From EA-27 sp964396265 (lineage in GTDB: Archaea; Thermoplasmatota; Thermoplasmata; RBG-16-68-12; EA-27): a stretch of DNA of 64,000 bases. The stretch covers positions 1 to 64,000 of the forward strand of contig CAYNEM010000001.1 of assembly GCA_964396265.1 (NCBI GenBank), written 5' to 3'. This document shows positions 35,456 through 44,084 of this stretch, one piece after another (position 1 is the first letter of the stretch; the number at the start of each line of letters is the position of its first letter). A model generated the notes under the pieces. The model made no database searches. It was not told the DNA's origin and was given only the letters and a program-made list of their open reading frames with translations. Made by a program: the position numbers and the translations under genes.

Positions 35456-35767
35456 GTGGTCATCCAGGTCATCGAGGGGAGCGTGGAGTCCCGGATCCTC
35501 CGCCTCCTGCTCGAGATGTACCCGGTGACCGTCCGCGACCTCGAACGCGAGCTCCGCCTGCACGACGATGTGCTGCAGCGGTCCCTCAAGGGCCTCATCT
35601 CGCGGGGGATCGTCGAGGTCGAGCCCCTCCCGGACCGCACGTACGTCCGCCTCCTGCGGAGGGACTTCGCGTTCTCCGGGCTCAAGCCGTCACAGCGCCG
35701 CCGCGTGCGGCACCATGGCGGGAAGTCGGAGAAGACGAAGGACTACGACGGTCCGATGTTCGGGTGA
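35456..35767 (+). CDS. Winged-helix DNA-binding protein
   Basis: The product has 103 residues from GTG 35456: VESRILRLLLEMYPVTVRDL, ERELRLHDDVLQRSLKGLIS and RGIVEVEPLPDRTYVRLLRR, a three-helix winged-helix core with its wing. A basic tail (KPSQRRRVRHHGGKSEKTK) could contact DNA or RNA. It lies four bases before elp3 and is likely cotranscribed with it. It may regulate that operon or the divergent exporter; which one is not shown. Confidence 0.72.
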   Translation: MVIQVIEGSVESRILRLLLEMYPVTVRDLERELRLHDDVLQRSLKGLISRGIVEVEPLPDRTYVRLLRRDFAFSGLKPSQRRRVRHHGGKSEKTKDYDGPMFG

Positions 35768-35771
35768 CCTC

Positions 35772-37331
35772 ATGGCGGCGTCGCTGTCCCGCGAGGCGGT
35801 GGCGCCGATCGTCAACGGCGTGCTGTCGGGGGCGATCACGTCGAAGGAGGAGCTGCACCGCGCGAAGGTGGAGATGTGCCGCCGGCGCGTGTGGGAGGCG
35901 TTGCCGACGGACGCCGCGATCTTGGCGGCGGTGGATCCGACCGCTCGCGCCCTCGTCGCGCCGATCCTCCGCGAGAAGCCGTCTCGCACCGCCAGCGGCG
36001 TCGCGGTCGTGGCAGCGATGACGATGCCGCACGCGTGCCCCCACGGGGTCTGCGTGTATTGCCCCGGCGGTCCGAGGTGGGGGACGCCGCAATCGTACCT
36101 GGGGAGCGAGCCCGCGGCGATGCGCGGCGCGCAGTTCGATTACGATCCTTACCGCCAAACGAGTGCGAGGGTCGAGCAGTTCCATGCGACAGGCCATCCG
36201 ACGGACAAGATCGATTTCATCGTCCTCGGTGGCACGTTCACGAACTTCCCTGAGGCGTACCGCGAGTCGTTCGTCAAGGGGTGCTTTGACGGCCTGAACG
36301 GGTTCGTGAGCGGAACGCTCGAGGAGGCCCAGCTTGCGAACGAGACCGCGGCCAACCGGATGATCGGCCTCACGATCGAGACGAAGCCGGAACGGTTCCC
36401 CCCCCACGACGTCGAGCACGCGATGCGGCTCGGCACGACGCGCGTGGAGTTCGGGGTCCAGAGCACGTTCGACGACGTGCTGAAGCGCGTGAACCGGGGG
36501 CACACGGTCCAGGACGTCCGCGGGGCGACGCGTCGGGCGAAGGACGCGGGCCTCAAGGTCTGCTATCACATGATGCCCGGGTTGCCGGGGTCGGGCTTCG
36601 AACGGGATCTCGCGTCCTTCCGGACGATCTTCGACGACCCCGACTTCCGCCCGGACATGCTGAAGATCTATCCGACGCTCGTCCTGCCGGGCACAGGCCT
36701 CCACGAGCTTTGGCGGCGAGGGGATTACGAGGCGCTCACGACGGAACGCGTCGTCGACCTCTTGGCGGCGGTGAAGCCTCGCGTGCCGCCGTGGGTCCGC
36801 ATCCAGCGGATCCAGCGGGAGATCGGGGTGCCGGAGGTGGCGGCTGGGCTGTCCGTCGGGAACGTCCGTGAGATCGTCCGCGCGCGGTTGGCGGCGGAGG
36901 GGAAACGCTGCCGCTGTGTCCGTTGCCGCGAGGTCGGGCTTCGGCAGAGGACGTTCGACGAGGGGCGGGTGGAATTGCGCCGCCAAGAGTACAACGCCAA
37001 CGGAGGCCGCGAGGTCTTCCTGGCTTACGAACTCGAGGACGAATCGCTCGTGGGGTACGCTCGCCTGCGTGGTTGTGACACCGGTGCGTATCTCCGGGAG
37101 CTGAAGGTATTCGGCCACGCCGTGCCGATTCATGCGACTCCTGGTGCGGATTGGCAGCATCGGGGCTTCGGGGGACGCCTCGTCTCGGCATGCGAGGAGA
37201 TCGCCACGCAGGATTGGGGGCACCGCGACTTGCGGGTGACAAGCGGCGTCGGCGTGCGGGAATACTACCGCCAATACGCACGGACGAGGGGGCGCGAGGC
37301 GCGCATGGACGGGCCGTATATCGTGCTCTGA
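35772..37331 (+). CDS. elp3: Elp3-type tRNA uridine-34 acetyltransferase
   Basis: The product has 519 residues from ATG 35772. The radical SAM cysteine motif is ACPHGVCVYCPGG (about 82-94), followed by family segments FIVLGGTFTNFPEAY, GLTIETKPER, RVEFGVQS and RIQRIQREIGVPEV. Cys pairs CRCVRCREVG form a zinc site. The C-terminal GNAT domain has YLRELKVFGHAVPIH and WQHRGFGGRLVSACEE and ends RMDGPYIVL as Elp3 does. In archaea a single Elp3 makes cm5U-type modification at tRNA position 34. Full length and intact. The frame upstream of the ATG is read-through. Confidence 0.95.
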   Translation: MAASLSREAVAPIVNGVLSGAITSKEELHRAKVEMCRRRVWEALPTDAAILAAVDPTARALVAPILREKPSRTASGVAVVAAMTMPHACPHGVCVYCPGGPRWGTPQSYLGSEPAAMRGAQFDYDPYRQTSARVEQFHATGHPTDKIDFIVLGGTFTNFPEAYRESFVKGCFDGLNGFVSGTLEEAQLANETAANRMIGLTIETKPERFPPHDVEHAMRLGTTRVEFGVQSTFDDVLKRVNRGHTVQDVRGATRRAKDAGLKVCYHMMPGLPGSGFERDLASFRTIFDDPDFRPDMLKIYPTLVLPGTGLHELWRRGDYEALTTERVVDLLAAVKPRVPPWVRIQRIQREIGVPEVAAGLSVGNVREIVRARLAAEGKRCRCVRCREVGLRQRTFDEGRVELRRQEYNANGGREVFLAYELEDESLVGYARLRGCDTGAYLRELKVFGHAVPIHATPGADWQHRGFGGRLVSACEEIATQDWGHRDLRVTSGVGVREYYRQYARTRGREARMDGPYIVL

Positions 37332-37484
37332 TTGCTCCCGGATCGGCTGGGTTATGGTCGGCGAATCTTCATAAGTCAGCTATCGGCACGGGTTTGCTCA
37401 TCGGGCGCAAGTTATCGGTCTGCGAGAGAAAAACGTTCTCGGACTTCATCTATTCGAGCAGTCTCTCAATGGCATACTGCGGTA

Positions 37485-38006
37485 TTATCGCGCTCTCCCT
37501 CTCCTAGACGTCTTTGGCTCGCGGTCGCGCTCGGGGGCGTCTCGCCGTTGACTTGCCGCCGCTATCTTGCCCTCCTCGATTTGAATCAGGCGCTTCAACA
37601 TGTCGCGCATGTCGATTTCTGTCTTGAAGAACGCGCAAACCGGACACAGCAGTTGGAGGTTCTCCAGATGGTCGGCCCCGCCCAGAACGAGGGGGACGAT
37701 GTGGTCCACATTCCAGCGGCACTGGAAGGACTGAGGAGGTGCCGTCGACATGGACATCGCATATGTAAACGCATATTCCCTACCCCAGCCCTCCTCATCT
37801 CGAACCCGGACGACGTTCCGTCGAACCTCCTTACGGACACGCTTCCTCTGGCGCCCGAGGTTCTTGATGTTGAGCCAAGCGGGAGTCAAGCGCGGATCCC
37901 GCCGCCGGCAAGTACGACAGGTCCAGTCGTCGCGCTCGTATACCATTTTCCGGAAGTTCCTCCGCCGAGGGAGTTCATGGCCCAAGATCGTTTCCGTGAT
38001 TGTCAT
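37485..38006 (-). CDS. HNH endonuclease-like protein
   Basis: The product has 173 residues. WTCRTCRRRD near residue 29 and CPVC near 122 form a zinc-knuckle pair around the catalytic region WNVDHIVPLVLGG (about 98) and HLENLQLLCPVC, the HNH signature. A long Arg-rich insertion lies between the first Cys pair and the HNH core. The C-terminus is basic. HNH proteins of this size occur as free-standing nucleases, in defence, or as homing enzymes. No intron or mobile element is next to it. 37332-37484 shows nothing. It is divergent from the GIY-YIG-like gene. Confidence 0.78.
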   Translation of the reverse strand: MTITETILGHELPRRRNFRKMVYERDDWTCRTCRRRDPRLTPAWLNIKNLGRQRKRVRKEVRRNVVRVRDEEGWGREYAFTYAMSMSTAPPQSFQCRWNVDHIVPLVLGGADHLENLQLLCPVCAFFKTEIDMRDMLKRLIQIEEGKIAAASQRRDAPERDREPKTSRRGRAR

Positions 38007-38181
38007 CTTCTACAGACACCCGTCGTGGCTGCCGTTTCCGTTGCTGACACCACATCGGACACGGCGCGCTTAATGACTTCGCCCGCAGGTAGGTGAGACG
38101 CCGCCTAAGCGTGAGAAGTAGATTCACCCACCTGTTGCCCAGTTTTACTAGGTTGGTGCGCATCATCCGTCTGGGAAGTCC

Positions 38182-38502
38182 ATGGAAGGCCCTCATGAAC
38201 TGGATCAGGCGACTGCGATTGTGGGAGACTACATCGGGGTCTATGTCTTGTCGGGAGACGGACGCTCTGCACACTATGTCGGGCGGTCCGCGGCAGACCT
38301 CGGCCGGGAAATCGTAAACTCCGCGAACAGGTTTGATGGGATTTCCCACTTCTGGTATGAGTACTGCTCGTCCGAGATGGCCGCCTACAAGCGGGAGTGC
38401 GAGCTCTACCACGAGTACGCCCCTGCTCTCAACGCAATCCATCCTGCGGTGCCCGAGGGCACGAATTGGCGGTGCCCGAACGAGGATTGTCAGTGGGGAT
38501 GA
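38182..38502 (+). CDS. GIY-YIG-like small protein with zinc-ribbon end
   Basis: The product has 106 residues. GVYVLSGDGRSAHYVGRS (about 19-36) is a GIY-YIG nuclease signature, followed by ISHFWYEYCSSEMAAYKREC and ELYHEYAP, with the Glu expected for catalysis. A CPNEDCQ motif ends the protein. The first motif is GVYVL and the second YVGRS, so activity is plausible but reduced. It is divergent from the HNH gene, about 175 bases apart. A repair or defence role is possible; nothing in the context decides it. Confidence 0.65.
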   Translation: MEGPHELDQATAIVGDYIGVYVLSGDGRSAHYVGRSAADLGREIVNSANRFDGISHFWYEYCSSEMAAYKRECELYHEYAPALNAIHPAVPEGTNWRCPNEDCQWG

Positions 38503-38529
38503 AGGCGGCTAAGTCCCCCGGCGAGGGCC

Positions 38530-38913
38530 ATGTCCGAGGAAGACCCGATGTCCCTCCCGAACGCGGTCCTGACGCTCTTGACACAGCACCCGGACGCCGT
38601 CCTCCATGCGGGGCTGCACGGGCACACGATGCAGCGGGCGGTCGAGACGCTCATCGAAGCGCACCGCCGCGCCGTCGCGTCCGGGGAATTGGCGGCGATC
38701 AAGGCTGGCGCCCTCCGGGATCGCAGGACCTCGACCACCGCCAAGAAGCCGAAAGACCTTAGTTCGCCTTCCGGACCCATCCGACGCGTCGCGCCCGGTT
38801 CTCCGAGACGACCTCGGGCGGCTGGAAGCTGCCCTCGACCTCGGAGAGGAACTCGACGGCGCGGAGGAGCGCGTCCTTGGTCGGCCGCTTCACGTCGAGG
38901 GCCGCCTTCGTGA
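38530..38913 (+). CDS. Doubtful small protein overlapping the GTPase end
   Basis: ATG 38530 opens SEEDPMSLPNAVLTLLTQHP and HTMQRAVETLIEAHRRAVAS, a plausible helical protein for about 75 residues. The remaining frame is antisense to the last 155 bases of the GTPase gene and is Pro/Arg-rich, as shadows are. Either the gene overlaps convergently or only the first part is real. A weak GGCTAAGT box (about 38506) lies upstream. Confidence 0.35.
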   Translation: MSEEDPMSLPNAVLTLLTQHPDAVLHAGLHGHTMQRAVETLIEAHRRAVASGELAAIKAGALRDRRTSTTAKKPKDLSSPSGPIRRVAPGSPRRPRAAGSCPRPRRGTRRRGGARPWSAASRRGPPS

Positions 38914-39601
38914 ACTGCTTCTTCACGATCGGCATCGCGCTCTCGACATCGCCGAACTCCTTGCAGAAGTCCATGATGACCCGGTCCGTGACCGCCACGA
39001 GGGAATCGTCCACCTCCCCCGCCACAAGGACCTGCAGCATCGGACCGGACCCCGTCTCGGTCGTCACGATGAGCTCGCCCGCCAACGCGCGGAACGCCTC
39101 CTCGACGCCGACGCCCGTCCTCGCGCTCGTCGCATAGGTCGGGCACTGGTACAGCTCGCCCATCATGTCGAGCTGGATCCGCTCGACCTCCGCGTTCGGC
39201 GAGAGGTCGATCTTGTTCGCGAAGATCACCATCGGGAGCCGCCCCACGACCTTCCAGAGCCGGGGGATCCAGTAGTCGACGAGCGAGCCCCGCGTCTCCG
39301 GGCGCGAGACGTCGTACACGAGGATCACCCCCCGCGCGCCTCGGAACGCGGAGTTCTGAACCTCCGAGTAGCCCTTCTGGCCGAGCACGTCCCAGACCAT
39401 GAGGCTCAGGTTCCATTCCGTGTCGCCGACGTTCAGCACGACGTCCTTCTTCGTCGTCTTCGTGCCGATCGTCGTAATATACTCGTCGCTGAACTTGTCG
39501 ACCACGAAGCGCCGGATCAGGGACGTCTTCCCCACGGCGCCGTCGCCGAGGATCAGGACCTTCTTCTTGAAGTACTCCGTCACGCCGACCGGGCGTTCCA
39601 T
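38759..39601 (-). CDS. Ras/Rab-like small GTPase with C-terminal extension
   Basis: The product has 280 residues. G1 is LGDGAVGKTSLIRRF (about 17-31), switch I contains YITTIGTKTTKKD, G3 is WDVLGQKGY (about 70), G4 is FANKIDL (about 127) and G5 is TSARTGVG. These are eukaryote-like Ras-superfamily motifs. After about residue 175 a 100-residue extension (PMLQVLVAGEVDDSLVAVTD, then MDFCKEFGDVESAMPIVKKQ) has no match I know. It lies in the same direction as two genes for membrane proteins with a roadblock/longin-like domain, so it may be their switch partner. GTPase start ATG 39601 is likely, and GTG 39583 is possible. Confidence 0.85.
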   Translation of the reverse strand: MERPVGVTEYFKKKVLILGDGAVGKTSLIRRFVVDKFSDEYITTIGTKTTKKDVVLNVGDTEWNLSLMVWDVLGQKGYSEVQNSAFRGARGVILVYDVSRPETRGSLVDYWIPRLWKVVGRLPMVIFANKIDLSPNAEVERIQLDMMGELYQCPTYATSARTGVGVEEAFRALAGELIVTTETGSGPMLQVLVAGEVDDSLVAVTDRVIMDFCKEFGDVESAMPIVKKQFTKAALDVKRPTKDALLRAVEFLSEVEGSFQPPEVVSENRARRVGWVRKAN

Positions 39602-39801
39602 CGGGACGGGGCGCTCATAACGGTTTGGTCTTGGTTCCCAGGCCTGATAGGGCTACGGTCTCGGGAGCCAATGGAGGCGCTCGCATGGCTGGCGGCGACC
39701 GTCCCGGGCGCCTTCGTGCTCTTCTCCACGCCCGCGAGATGGTTGACGAACCGCCGGAGCGCCTCATGGGTCGGCGCCTTGGCGGACTCCGCCACACTCA
39801 C
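39580..39801 (-). CDS. Doubtful small ORF before the GTPase
   Basis: GTG 39801 opens SVAESAKAPTHEALRRFVNH and LAGVEKSTKAPGTVAASHAS, a possibly helical 48-residue start, then lower-quality sequence that ends inside the GTPase start. It fills the gap between the GTPase and the 39853 gene. Coding is uncertain. Confidence 0.28.
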   Translation of the reverse strand: MSVAESAKAPTHEALRRFVNHLAGVEKSTKAPGTVAASHASASIGSRDRSPIRPGNQDQTVMSAPSRWNARSA

Positions 39802-39852
39802 AGATGATGATTCCTTAGGCGGGACTTAATCTTCTGCCCTCGCCCGAGTGAC

Positions 39853-40425
39853 TCAAGCGGCGATTGGCGGCGACGCGACTTCCTGGTACCCGCCCTCGAC
39901 AAGGCGCTGCATGATCCGGTCGACCTCGGGGATGCGGTCCATCGTCCCGTCCCAGTCGATGAGGAGGTCCTCGTACTTCGCTTCGACGTCCCGCAGCGCC
40001 GCGCGCATCTGGGCCGCGTGCGTCGGCGACGCCGGGCCATGCACCAGGCCCGCGAGGATCGTCCACTTGCCCTCGATGACCTTGATCCCGAGCCCTCCGT
40101 GCATGCGGATCTCGTCGAGGCTCTCCGCCTCGCCACGGAAAGAGTCTTTGATGAACTCCTGCACGGCCACGAGCATGCCGCTCAGGACGTCGCTGTCCAT
40201 GTTCGGCCGCAGGCGCCTCGTGTAGTGCTTGAGGAGCAGCCCGCTGCGGTGGAGGAGGAAGACGTCGTCCAGGCTGCCCGCGGGGTCAGGGGCGGGCACG
40301 GGCGTCGTCGGCGCGGGATTCGCGAGCTCCGCTTGGCGGTGGCGACGGAACGACACGGCGAGGAAAGCGATCGCGACCGCCTCTGCGGCGACGGCGCCGC
40401 CGAGGACGAGGAACAGCGGGTCCAT
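39853..40425 (-). CDS. Membrane-anchored protein with roadblock/longin-like domain
   Basis: The product has 190 residues. One N-terminal helix (VLGGAVAAEAVAIAFLAVSF, about 7-26) is followed by a Pro-rich linker. The cytoplasmic domain (about 55-185) begins VFLLHRSGLLLKHYTRRLRP, continues VLSGMLVAVQEFIKDSF and has KWTILAGLVHGPASPTHAAQ. The opening hydrophobic strand, helix VLSGMLVAVQEF and strand order match roadblock/longin-like profilin folds, which bind Ras-like GTPases. The same domain recurs in the next gene. It is GC-rich, like the core. Confidence 0.68.
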   Translation of the reverse strand: MDPLFLVLGGAVAAEAVAIAFLAVSFRRHRQAELANPAPTTPVPAPDPAGSLDDVFLLHRSGLLLKHYTRRLRPNMDSDVLSGMLVAVQEFIKDSFRGEAESLDEIRMHGGLGIKVIEGKWTILAGLVHGPASPTHAAQMRAALRDVEAKYEDLLIDWDGTMDRIPEVDRIMQRLVEGGYQEVASPPIAA

Positions 40426-40473
40426 CGAGGGCGATTCGAAGGGGAAGGCCCCATAAAAAGGTTCCTCGCCGGT

Positions 40474-41469
40474 TCACGTCGAGCGTCGCAGGTGGCCGTA
40501 CCGGCCGCGGACGAGGTTGTCGATCACGTCGCCGGCGCCGTCCAGCGCGTCGAGGTGCCCGCTCCAATCCGGGAGCGAGGCTCCGTTGCGGGCCTCGAAG
40601 TCCCGGACGGCCTCCTGGATCTGGCCCGGCAGTCCGTTCAGGCGACCGCCGCTCACGACCGTCGCGAGGATGGAGTGCTGCCCCTCCGCCATGAGCATGT
40701 GGGAGTCGCCGAACTGCAACTCGGACAGCCCGCCCTCCTTCTCGCCGAAGCTGTCGCGGACGAAATCCTTCAGCACGACGAACATCGCGCTGAGGATGTC
40801 GATGTCCCGCGCGGGGGACGCGCCCACCGCCCAATGTTGGATGAGCATGCCGCTCGTGTGCATGAGGAACACCTGCTCGATCTTCGGGCGCCGCGTCCGG
40901 CGGTACGCCGCCAGGCCGACCATCGCGGTCCCGGCCGCCGCGGGAGGAGCCGCCATGATCCAGAGAGGCGTGGAGGGGGGAGCCGCCGGATTCGTCGTCG
41001 GCGGGACGATGGCGAAGCGCACGACGGACTCGTGCTCGTACGTTCGGAGGACCGATGCTCCCTGGGACGCATAGGCCATCGTGACCACGTTCACAACGGG
41101 GTCCCCGTCCGCGGCCAGAGAGGGCAGCAGCACCGCCACCGTCACGTTGTAGGCGCCTGGCGCGACGCTGGGGAAGGTCCGGTTCCATACCCCGGCGGTG
41201 ATCTCCTTGGGGTCGCCCAGGTACATCGTCCCGAACGGAATCTGGTCCCAGAGGTCCACGGTCACGGAGATTCTTCCGAGGTTCTCGAAACGGATCAGGT
41301 ACGTGATCACGTATCCGTCTTGTTCGGCATCCACGTCCAACGAGACGTCCGCCGCGAATGGCGGCAGGATCGGGCCGGGCACGACCCCTATCGTGAGGCC
41401 CGCGAGGGAAAGGGCTCCCGCCATGGCGAAAAGCATGGCGATGACACCAAGTCGTCTCCCCGTTTCCAA
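40474..41469 (-). CDS. Membrane sensor: outside beta domain plus roadblock/longin-like domain
   Basis: The product is about 331 residues from TTG 41469. A signal helix (IAMLFAMAGALSLAGLTIGV) leads to an outside beta-sandwich resembling DUF11/CARDB-type domains (YVITYLIRFENLGRISVTVD). A second helix (about 165-185) is followed by a cytoplasmic domain, VFLMHTSGMLIQHWAVGASP, DILSAMFVVLKDFVRDSF and MLMAEGQHSILATVVSGG. That domain is the paralogue of the one in the 39853 gene. The TATA box at 41495-41503 supports TTG 41469 over the longer ATG start at 41517, which overlaps the box. It may sense the surface and signal to the GTPase. Confidence 0.7.
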   Translation of the reverse strand: METGRRLGVIAMLFAMAGALSLAGLTIGVVPGPILPPFAADVSLDVDAEQDGYVITYLIRFENLGRISVTVDLWDQIPFGTMYLGDPKEITAGVWNRTFPSVAPGAYNVTVAVLLPSLAADGDPVVNVVTMAYASQGASVLRTYEHESVVRFAIVPPTTNPAAPPSTPLWIMAAPPAAAGTAMVGLAAYRRTRRPKIEQVFLMHTSGMLIQHWAVGASPARDIDILSAMFVVLKDFVRDSFGEKEGGLSELQFGDSHMLMAEGQHSILATVVSGGRLNGLPGQIQEAVRDFEARNGASLPDWSGHLDALDGAGDVIDNLVRGRYGHLRRST

Positions 41470-41494
41470 TGAATTCCCCGGTCCCCGGCCGGGA

Positions 41495-41503
41495 GATATA
41501 TGA
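41495..41503 (-). promoter_or_regulatory. TATA box of the membrane sensor gene
   Basis: TCATATATC on the minus strand lies 26-34 bases before TTG 41469. It falls inside the longer frame starting at 41517, which argues against that start. Confidence 0.6.
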
Positions 41504-41615
41504 AATACGGCGACCATGAATGTGCGTCGGTGATTATCACTTACGTCGCCGACGCACCCGCCTGCCGGTAGGGAGCCTGCGCACGACGACTCGACCCGCG
41601 GGCGCCGAGGGATTG

Positions 41616-43109
41616 TCAGGGGTCAGCGAACCCGCGCGTGCCATCGAGAAGTGAGGACAGGACCTCCGACAGCTCCGTGGCGGGAACCCTTCGCTGCTGC
41701 GTCGTGTCGCGGTCCCGGATCGTCACGGTCCCGGTCGCGGGCGTCTCGTGGTCGATCGTGATGCAGTAGGGCGTGCCCGCCTCGTCCATCCGCGCGTACC
41801 GCTTGCCGATGGATCCCGCCTCGTCGTAGAACACGCGCCAGCGCCGCCGAAGGTCCGTCCAGATCGCACGCGCCTTCTCCGGGAGGCCGTCCTTCGACAC
41901 CAGGGGGAACACCGCTGCGGGGATCGGCGCGATCCTTGGCGGTAGTCGGAGGACGAGCTTGCCGTCGCGGCTCGTCAGGCCGAGGTCGAGGAGCGCCCAC
42001 ACGGAGCGGTCAACTCCGAAGCTGAGCTCGAGCACGTGGGGCAGCACCTTCCGGCCGTCCACGGACACCTCGAGCCTCTCCTTCGAACCCGCCTGGTGTC
42101 CGCCGAGGTCGTGGTCCCCCCGGTAGTGGACGCCGCCGACCTCCTTGAAGCCGCCGAGGGAGTCCTGGCGGACCTCGACGTCGAAATGGATCTTGTTGTA
42201 GAACGCGCGTTCCTTCTCGCTCAGTTCTGCGAAGCGGAATCGGTCTGGCGGCACCCTCAGGGCGCGCAGGAAGTAGTCTTGGACCTTCACCATGTGGTAG
42301 ACGTACCAGCGCGGGAGGCCGCGCGCGACGAGGTCGCCGGAAGCGATCGGCGAGAACTCGCCCTTGCCCTTCTCATCGGCGAAGGCGACGTGAACGCTCG
42401 TGGCGGCGATCGTATCGAACGGGACTTCTGCATCCCACGTGGTCGGGTCGAAGAAGATCTGTAGCTCCGCCTGGAGGAACTCCCGCATGCGATACGCGCC
42501 CTGGCGGGGGGAGATCTCGTTCCGGAAGCATCGGCCGATTACCGCCAACCCCATCGGGAGCTTGCGCCGCAGCGCCTCGAACTCCCGCTTGAAGTTGAGG
42601 TAGGCGACCTGCGCGGTCTCCGGCCTCAGGTAGCCATGGTCCTGTCCTAGCGGCCCCACCGCCAAGGAGAACATCATGTTGAACGGCTGCGAGGGCCCCA
42701 GGTCGCCCTTGCACTTGGGGCAGCGGACCTTGAGTTCGCGGATCTTCGCGTCCGTCTCCTCCACGGAAAGCCCCTCGTGGGCTTGGCCTGTCGCGTCCTC
42801 GAGTAAGTGGTCGGCACGGTGCGTCTCCCGGCACTTCGTGCAGCGCACGAGGAGGTCCGTGAAGTGGTCGACGTGGCCGGAAGCCTTCAGCGCCGCCTCA
42901 GGGAGCGCGATCGTGCCGTCGATCAATTGGTAGTTGTCGTCGAGCCCGAGGAACGTCTCGAGCCAAACGTCCTCCCAGTTCCGCTTCATCGCGGCGCCGA
43001 GGTGCCCGTAGTCGTAGAATCCAGCGAACCCGCCGTAGAGGTCGACCGCCGGCCACAGGAAACCTCGGCGGACCGAGAGGGACCAGACGTCCTCATATCG
43101 GGAAGGCAC
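41616..43109 (-). CDS. glyS: Glycyl-tRNA synthetase (type II, archaeal)
   Basis: The product has 497 residues from GTG 43109. The class II core shows AVDLYGGFAGFYDYGHLGAA near the start, a zinc-like Cys cluster in the insertion (CTKCRETH; CPKCKGDL), and motif 2 around RCFRNEISPRQGAYRMREFL. Motif 3-like ELSFGVDRSVWALLD follows, then the anticodon-binding domain (IAPIPAAVFPLVSKDGLPEK; VTIRDRDTTQQ). This is the homodimeric alpha2 form of archaea and eukaryotes. A T-rich box (about 43134-43142) lies 25-33 bases before GTG 43109, which makes the shorter start more likely than TTG 43133. Confidence 0.95.
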   Translation of the reverse strand: MPSRYEDVWSLSVRRGFLWPAVDLYGGFAGFYDYGHLGAAMKRNWEDVWLETFLGLDDNYQLIDGTIALPEAALKASGHVDHFTDLLVRCTKCRETHRADHLLEDATGQAHEGLSVEETDAKIRELKVRCPKCKGDLGPSQPFNMMFSLAVGPLGQDHGYLRPETAQVAYLNFKREFEALRRKLPMGLAVIGRCFRNEISPRQGAYRMREFLQAELQIFFDPTTWDAEVPFDTIAATSVHVAFADEKGKGEFSPIASGDLVARGLPRWYVYHMVKVQDYFLRALRVPPDRFRFAELSEKERAFYNKIHFDVEVRQDSLGGFKEVGGVHYRGDHDLGGHQAGSKERLEVSVDGRKVLPHVLELSFGVDRSVWALLDLGLTSRDGKLVLRLPPRIAPIPAAVFPLVSKDGLPEKARAIWTDLRRRWRVFYDEAGSIGKRYARMDEAGTPYCITIDHETPATGTVTIRDRDTTQQRRVPATELSEVLSSLLDGTRGFADP

Positions 43110-43211
43110 GGGCCGAAAAGGGACTCCCGCCAAAAAGGTATGTCTTCGCCCACAGCCTCATGGGCGTGTTGAGAGAGCCCATCAGTACGATCTGCCCGGA
43201 TGGCGGCAATT

Positions 43212-43616
43212 TCAGGGGTGCACCGCGAACCCGGCCTGAGCGAAATTCTCGTCGAACGCAAACGCGTCGTGGATGCCGAGGGATTCCATGAGGACGAAGC
43301 TGGTGCAATCCGTGAAGCTCCAACGCTTGTCCTCGCTCTCAAGCATGAGTTCGAGAGCGCGATCGTATTCGGTTTCCGTGACGCGAAGCGTCCGGAGGTT
43401 CGGACTTCCCCGGACTTTCGCCGCCAGCTGCCGGAAGGGTTCAATGCCCCCGCGGAGCCGGCACAGAGTGTAGGACTCTGCCAGGACATAGTCCGAGGTG
43501 ACGAGGCGCCCCAGCCTCCCCCGTGCGAGGTCGCGAGCGGCGGCGAGGGCCGCGGTGTGTTTGGGGTCGGTCGCGTCCATCAGGGCGTACCACGCGCCCG
43601 TATCCACGAAGATCAT
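43212..43616 (-). CDS. vapC: VapC-like PIN-domain toxin
   Basis: The product has 134 residues. The PIN nuclease core is visible: FVDTGAWYALMDATDPKH with the first Asp, VTSDYVLAESYTL with the Glu, and WSFTDCTSFVLMESLGIHDA with the Asp of the third motif. A last acidic residue is in FDENFAQAG. Its ATG overlaps the antitoxin stop (ATGA). VapC enzymes cut tRNA or rRNA and are held in check by VapB. The pair lies between glyS and the amidohydrolase and seems intact. Confidence 0.85.
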   Translation of the reverse strand: MIFVDTGAWYALMDATDPKHTAALAAARDLARGRLGRLVTSDYVLAESYTLCRLRGGIEPFRQLAAKVRGSPNLRTLRVTETEYDRALELMLESEDKRWSFTDCTSFVLMESLGIHDAFAFDENFAQAGFAVHP

Positions 43617-43855
43617 CGGGACGCCCCGTACAACACCTCGTCGTGCCGCTCGGAGATCCGGGCCCTGCGACCGTCCCTTGATCGAAAGAGCGGGAATGCG
43701 GTGAAGAGTGGATCGTCGGGATCCACCGTGTCGTCAAGGAGTCGTGCACGGAGGGCCTCGCGGATGATGTCCTGGAGGGACTTTCCGGACCGTTTCGCTT
43801 CCCGCCGCAGAAGATCGTACTCGGCCTCGGGGATGCGTGCCTGGACTAGTTTCAT
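43613..43855 (-). CDS. vapB: VapB-like antitoxin
   Basis: The product has 80 residues from ATG 43855: KLVQARIPEAEYDLLRREAK and RSGKSLQDIIREALRARLLD, a ribbon-helix-helix start that binds DNA. A C-terminal acidic/aromatic tail (DDPLFTAFPLFRSRDG) wraps the toxin. The TATA box at 43878-43885 makes this ATG leaderless and excludes the longer frame to 43975. It overlaps vapC by four bases. The protein should repress its own promoter. Confidence 0.75.
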   Translation of the reverse strand: MKLVQARIPEAEYDLLRREAKRSGKSLQDIIREALRARLLDDTVDPDDPLFTAFPLFRSRDGRRARISERHDEVLYGASR

Positions 43856-43877
43856 AGAATCAACTACATGCTCCATA

Positions 43878-43885
43878 CTATATGA
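43878..43885 (-). promoter_or_regulatory. TATA box of vapBC
   Basis: TCATATAG on the minus strand is 23-30 bases before ATG 43855. It is a strong AT island in a GC-rich stretch and probably the site of VapB autoregulation. Confidence 0.6.
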
Positions 43886-44084
43886 ATCTGTGCGGCTGCC
43901 ATTATCAGGCCGATCAAGTTCGATGGTTCGGCCATCCCACGGGTGAGCGCTCCGCACCGTCGCAAGTCCGATCATCCATGACGTGGTGCGGCACGGAATT
44001 CCCCGTGCGGTCGAAAGGCAACAGTCAGTTTCGCGCGCAGCCTCCGCGCCGGATCATCCCCGTTCGACATTGCGTGGGTCGAAC

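Noticed and set aside
37485..38502. HNH and GIY-YIG genes as homing-intron or intein enzymes
   Set aside because: No split host gene, intron ends or intein motifs are next to them.
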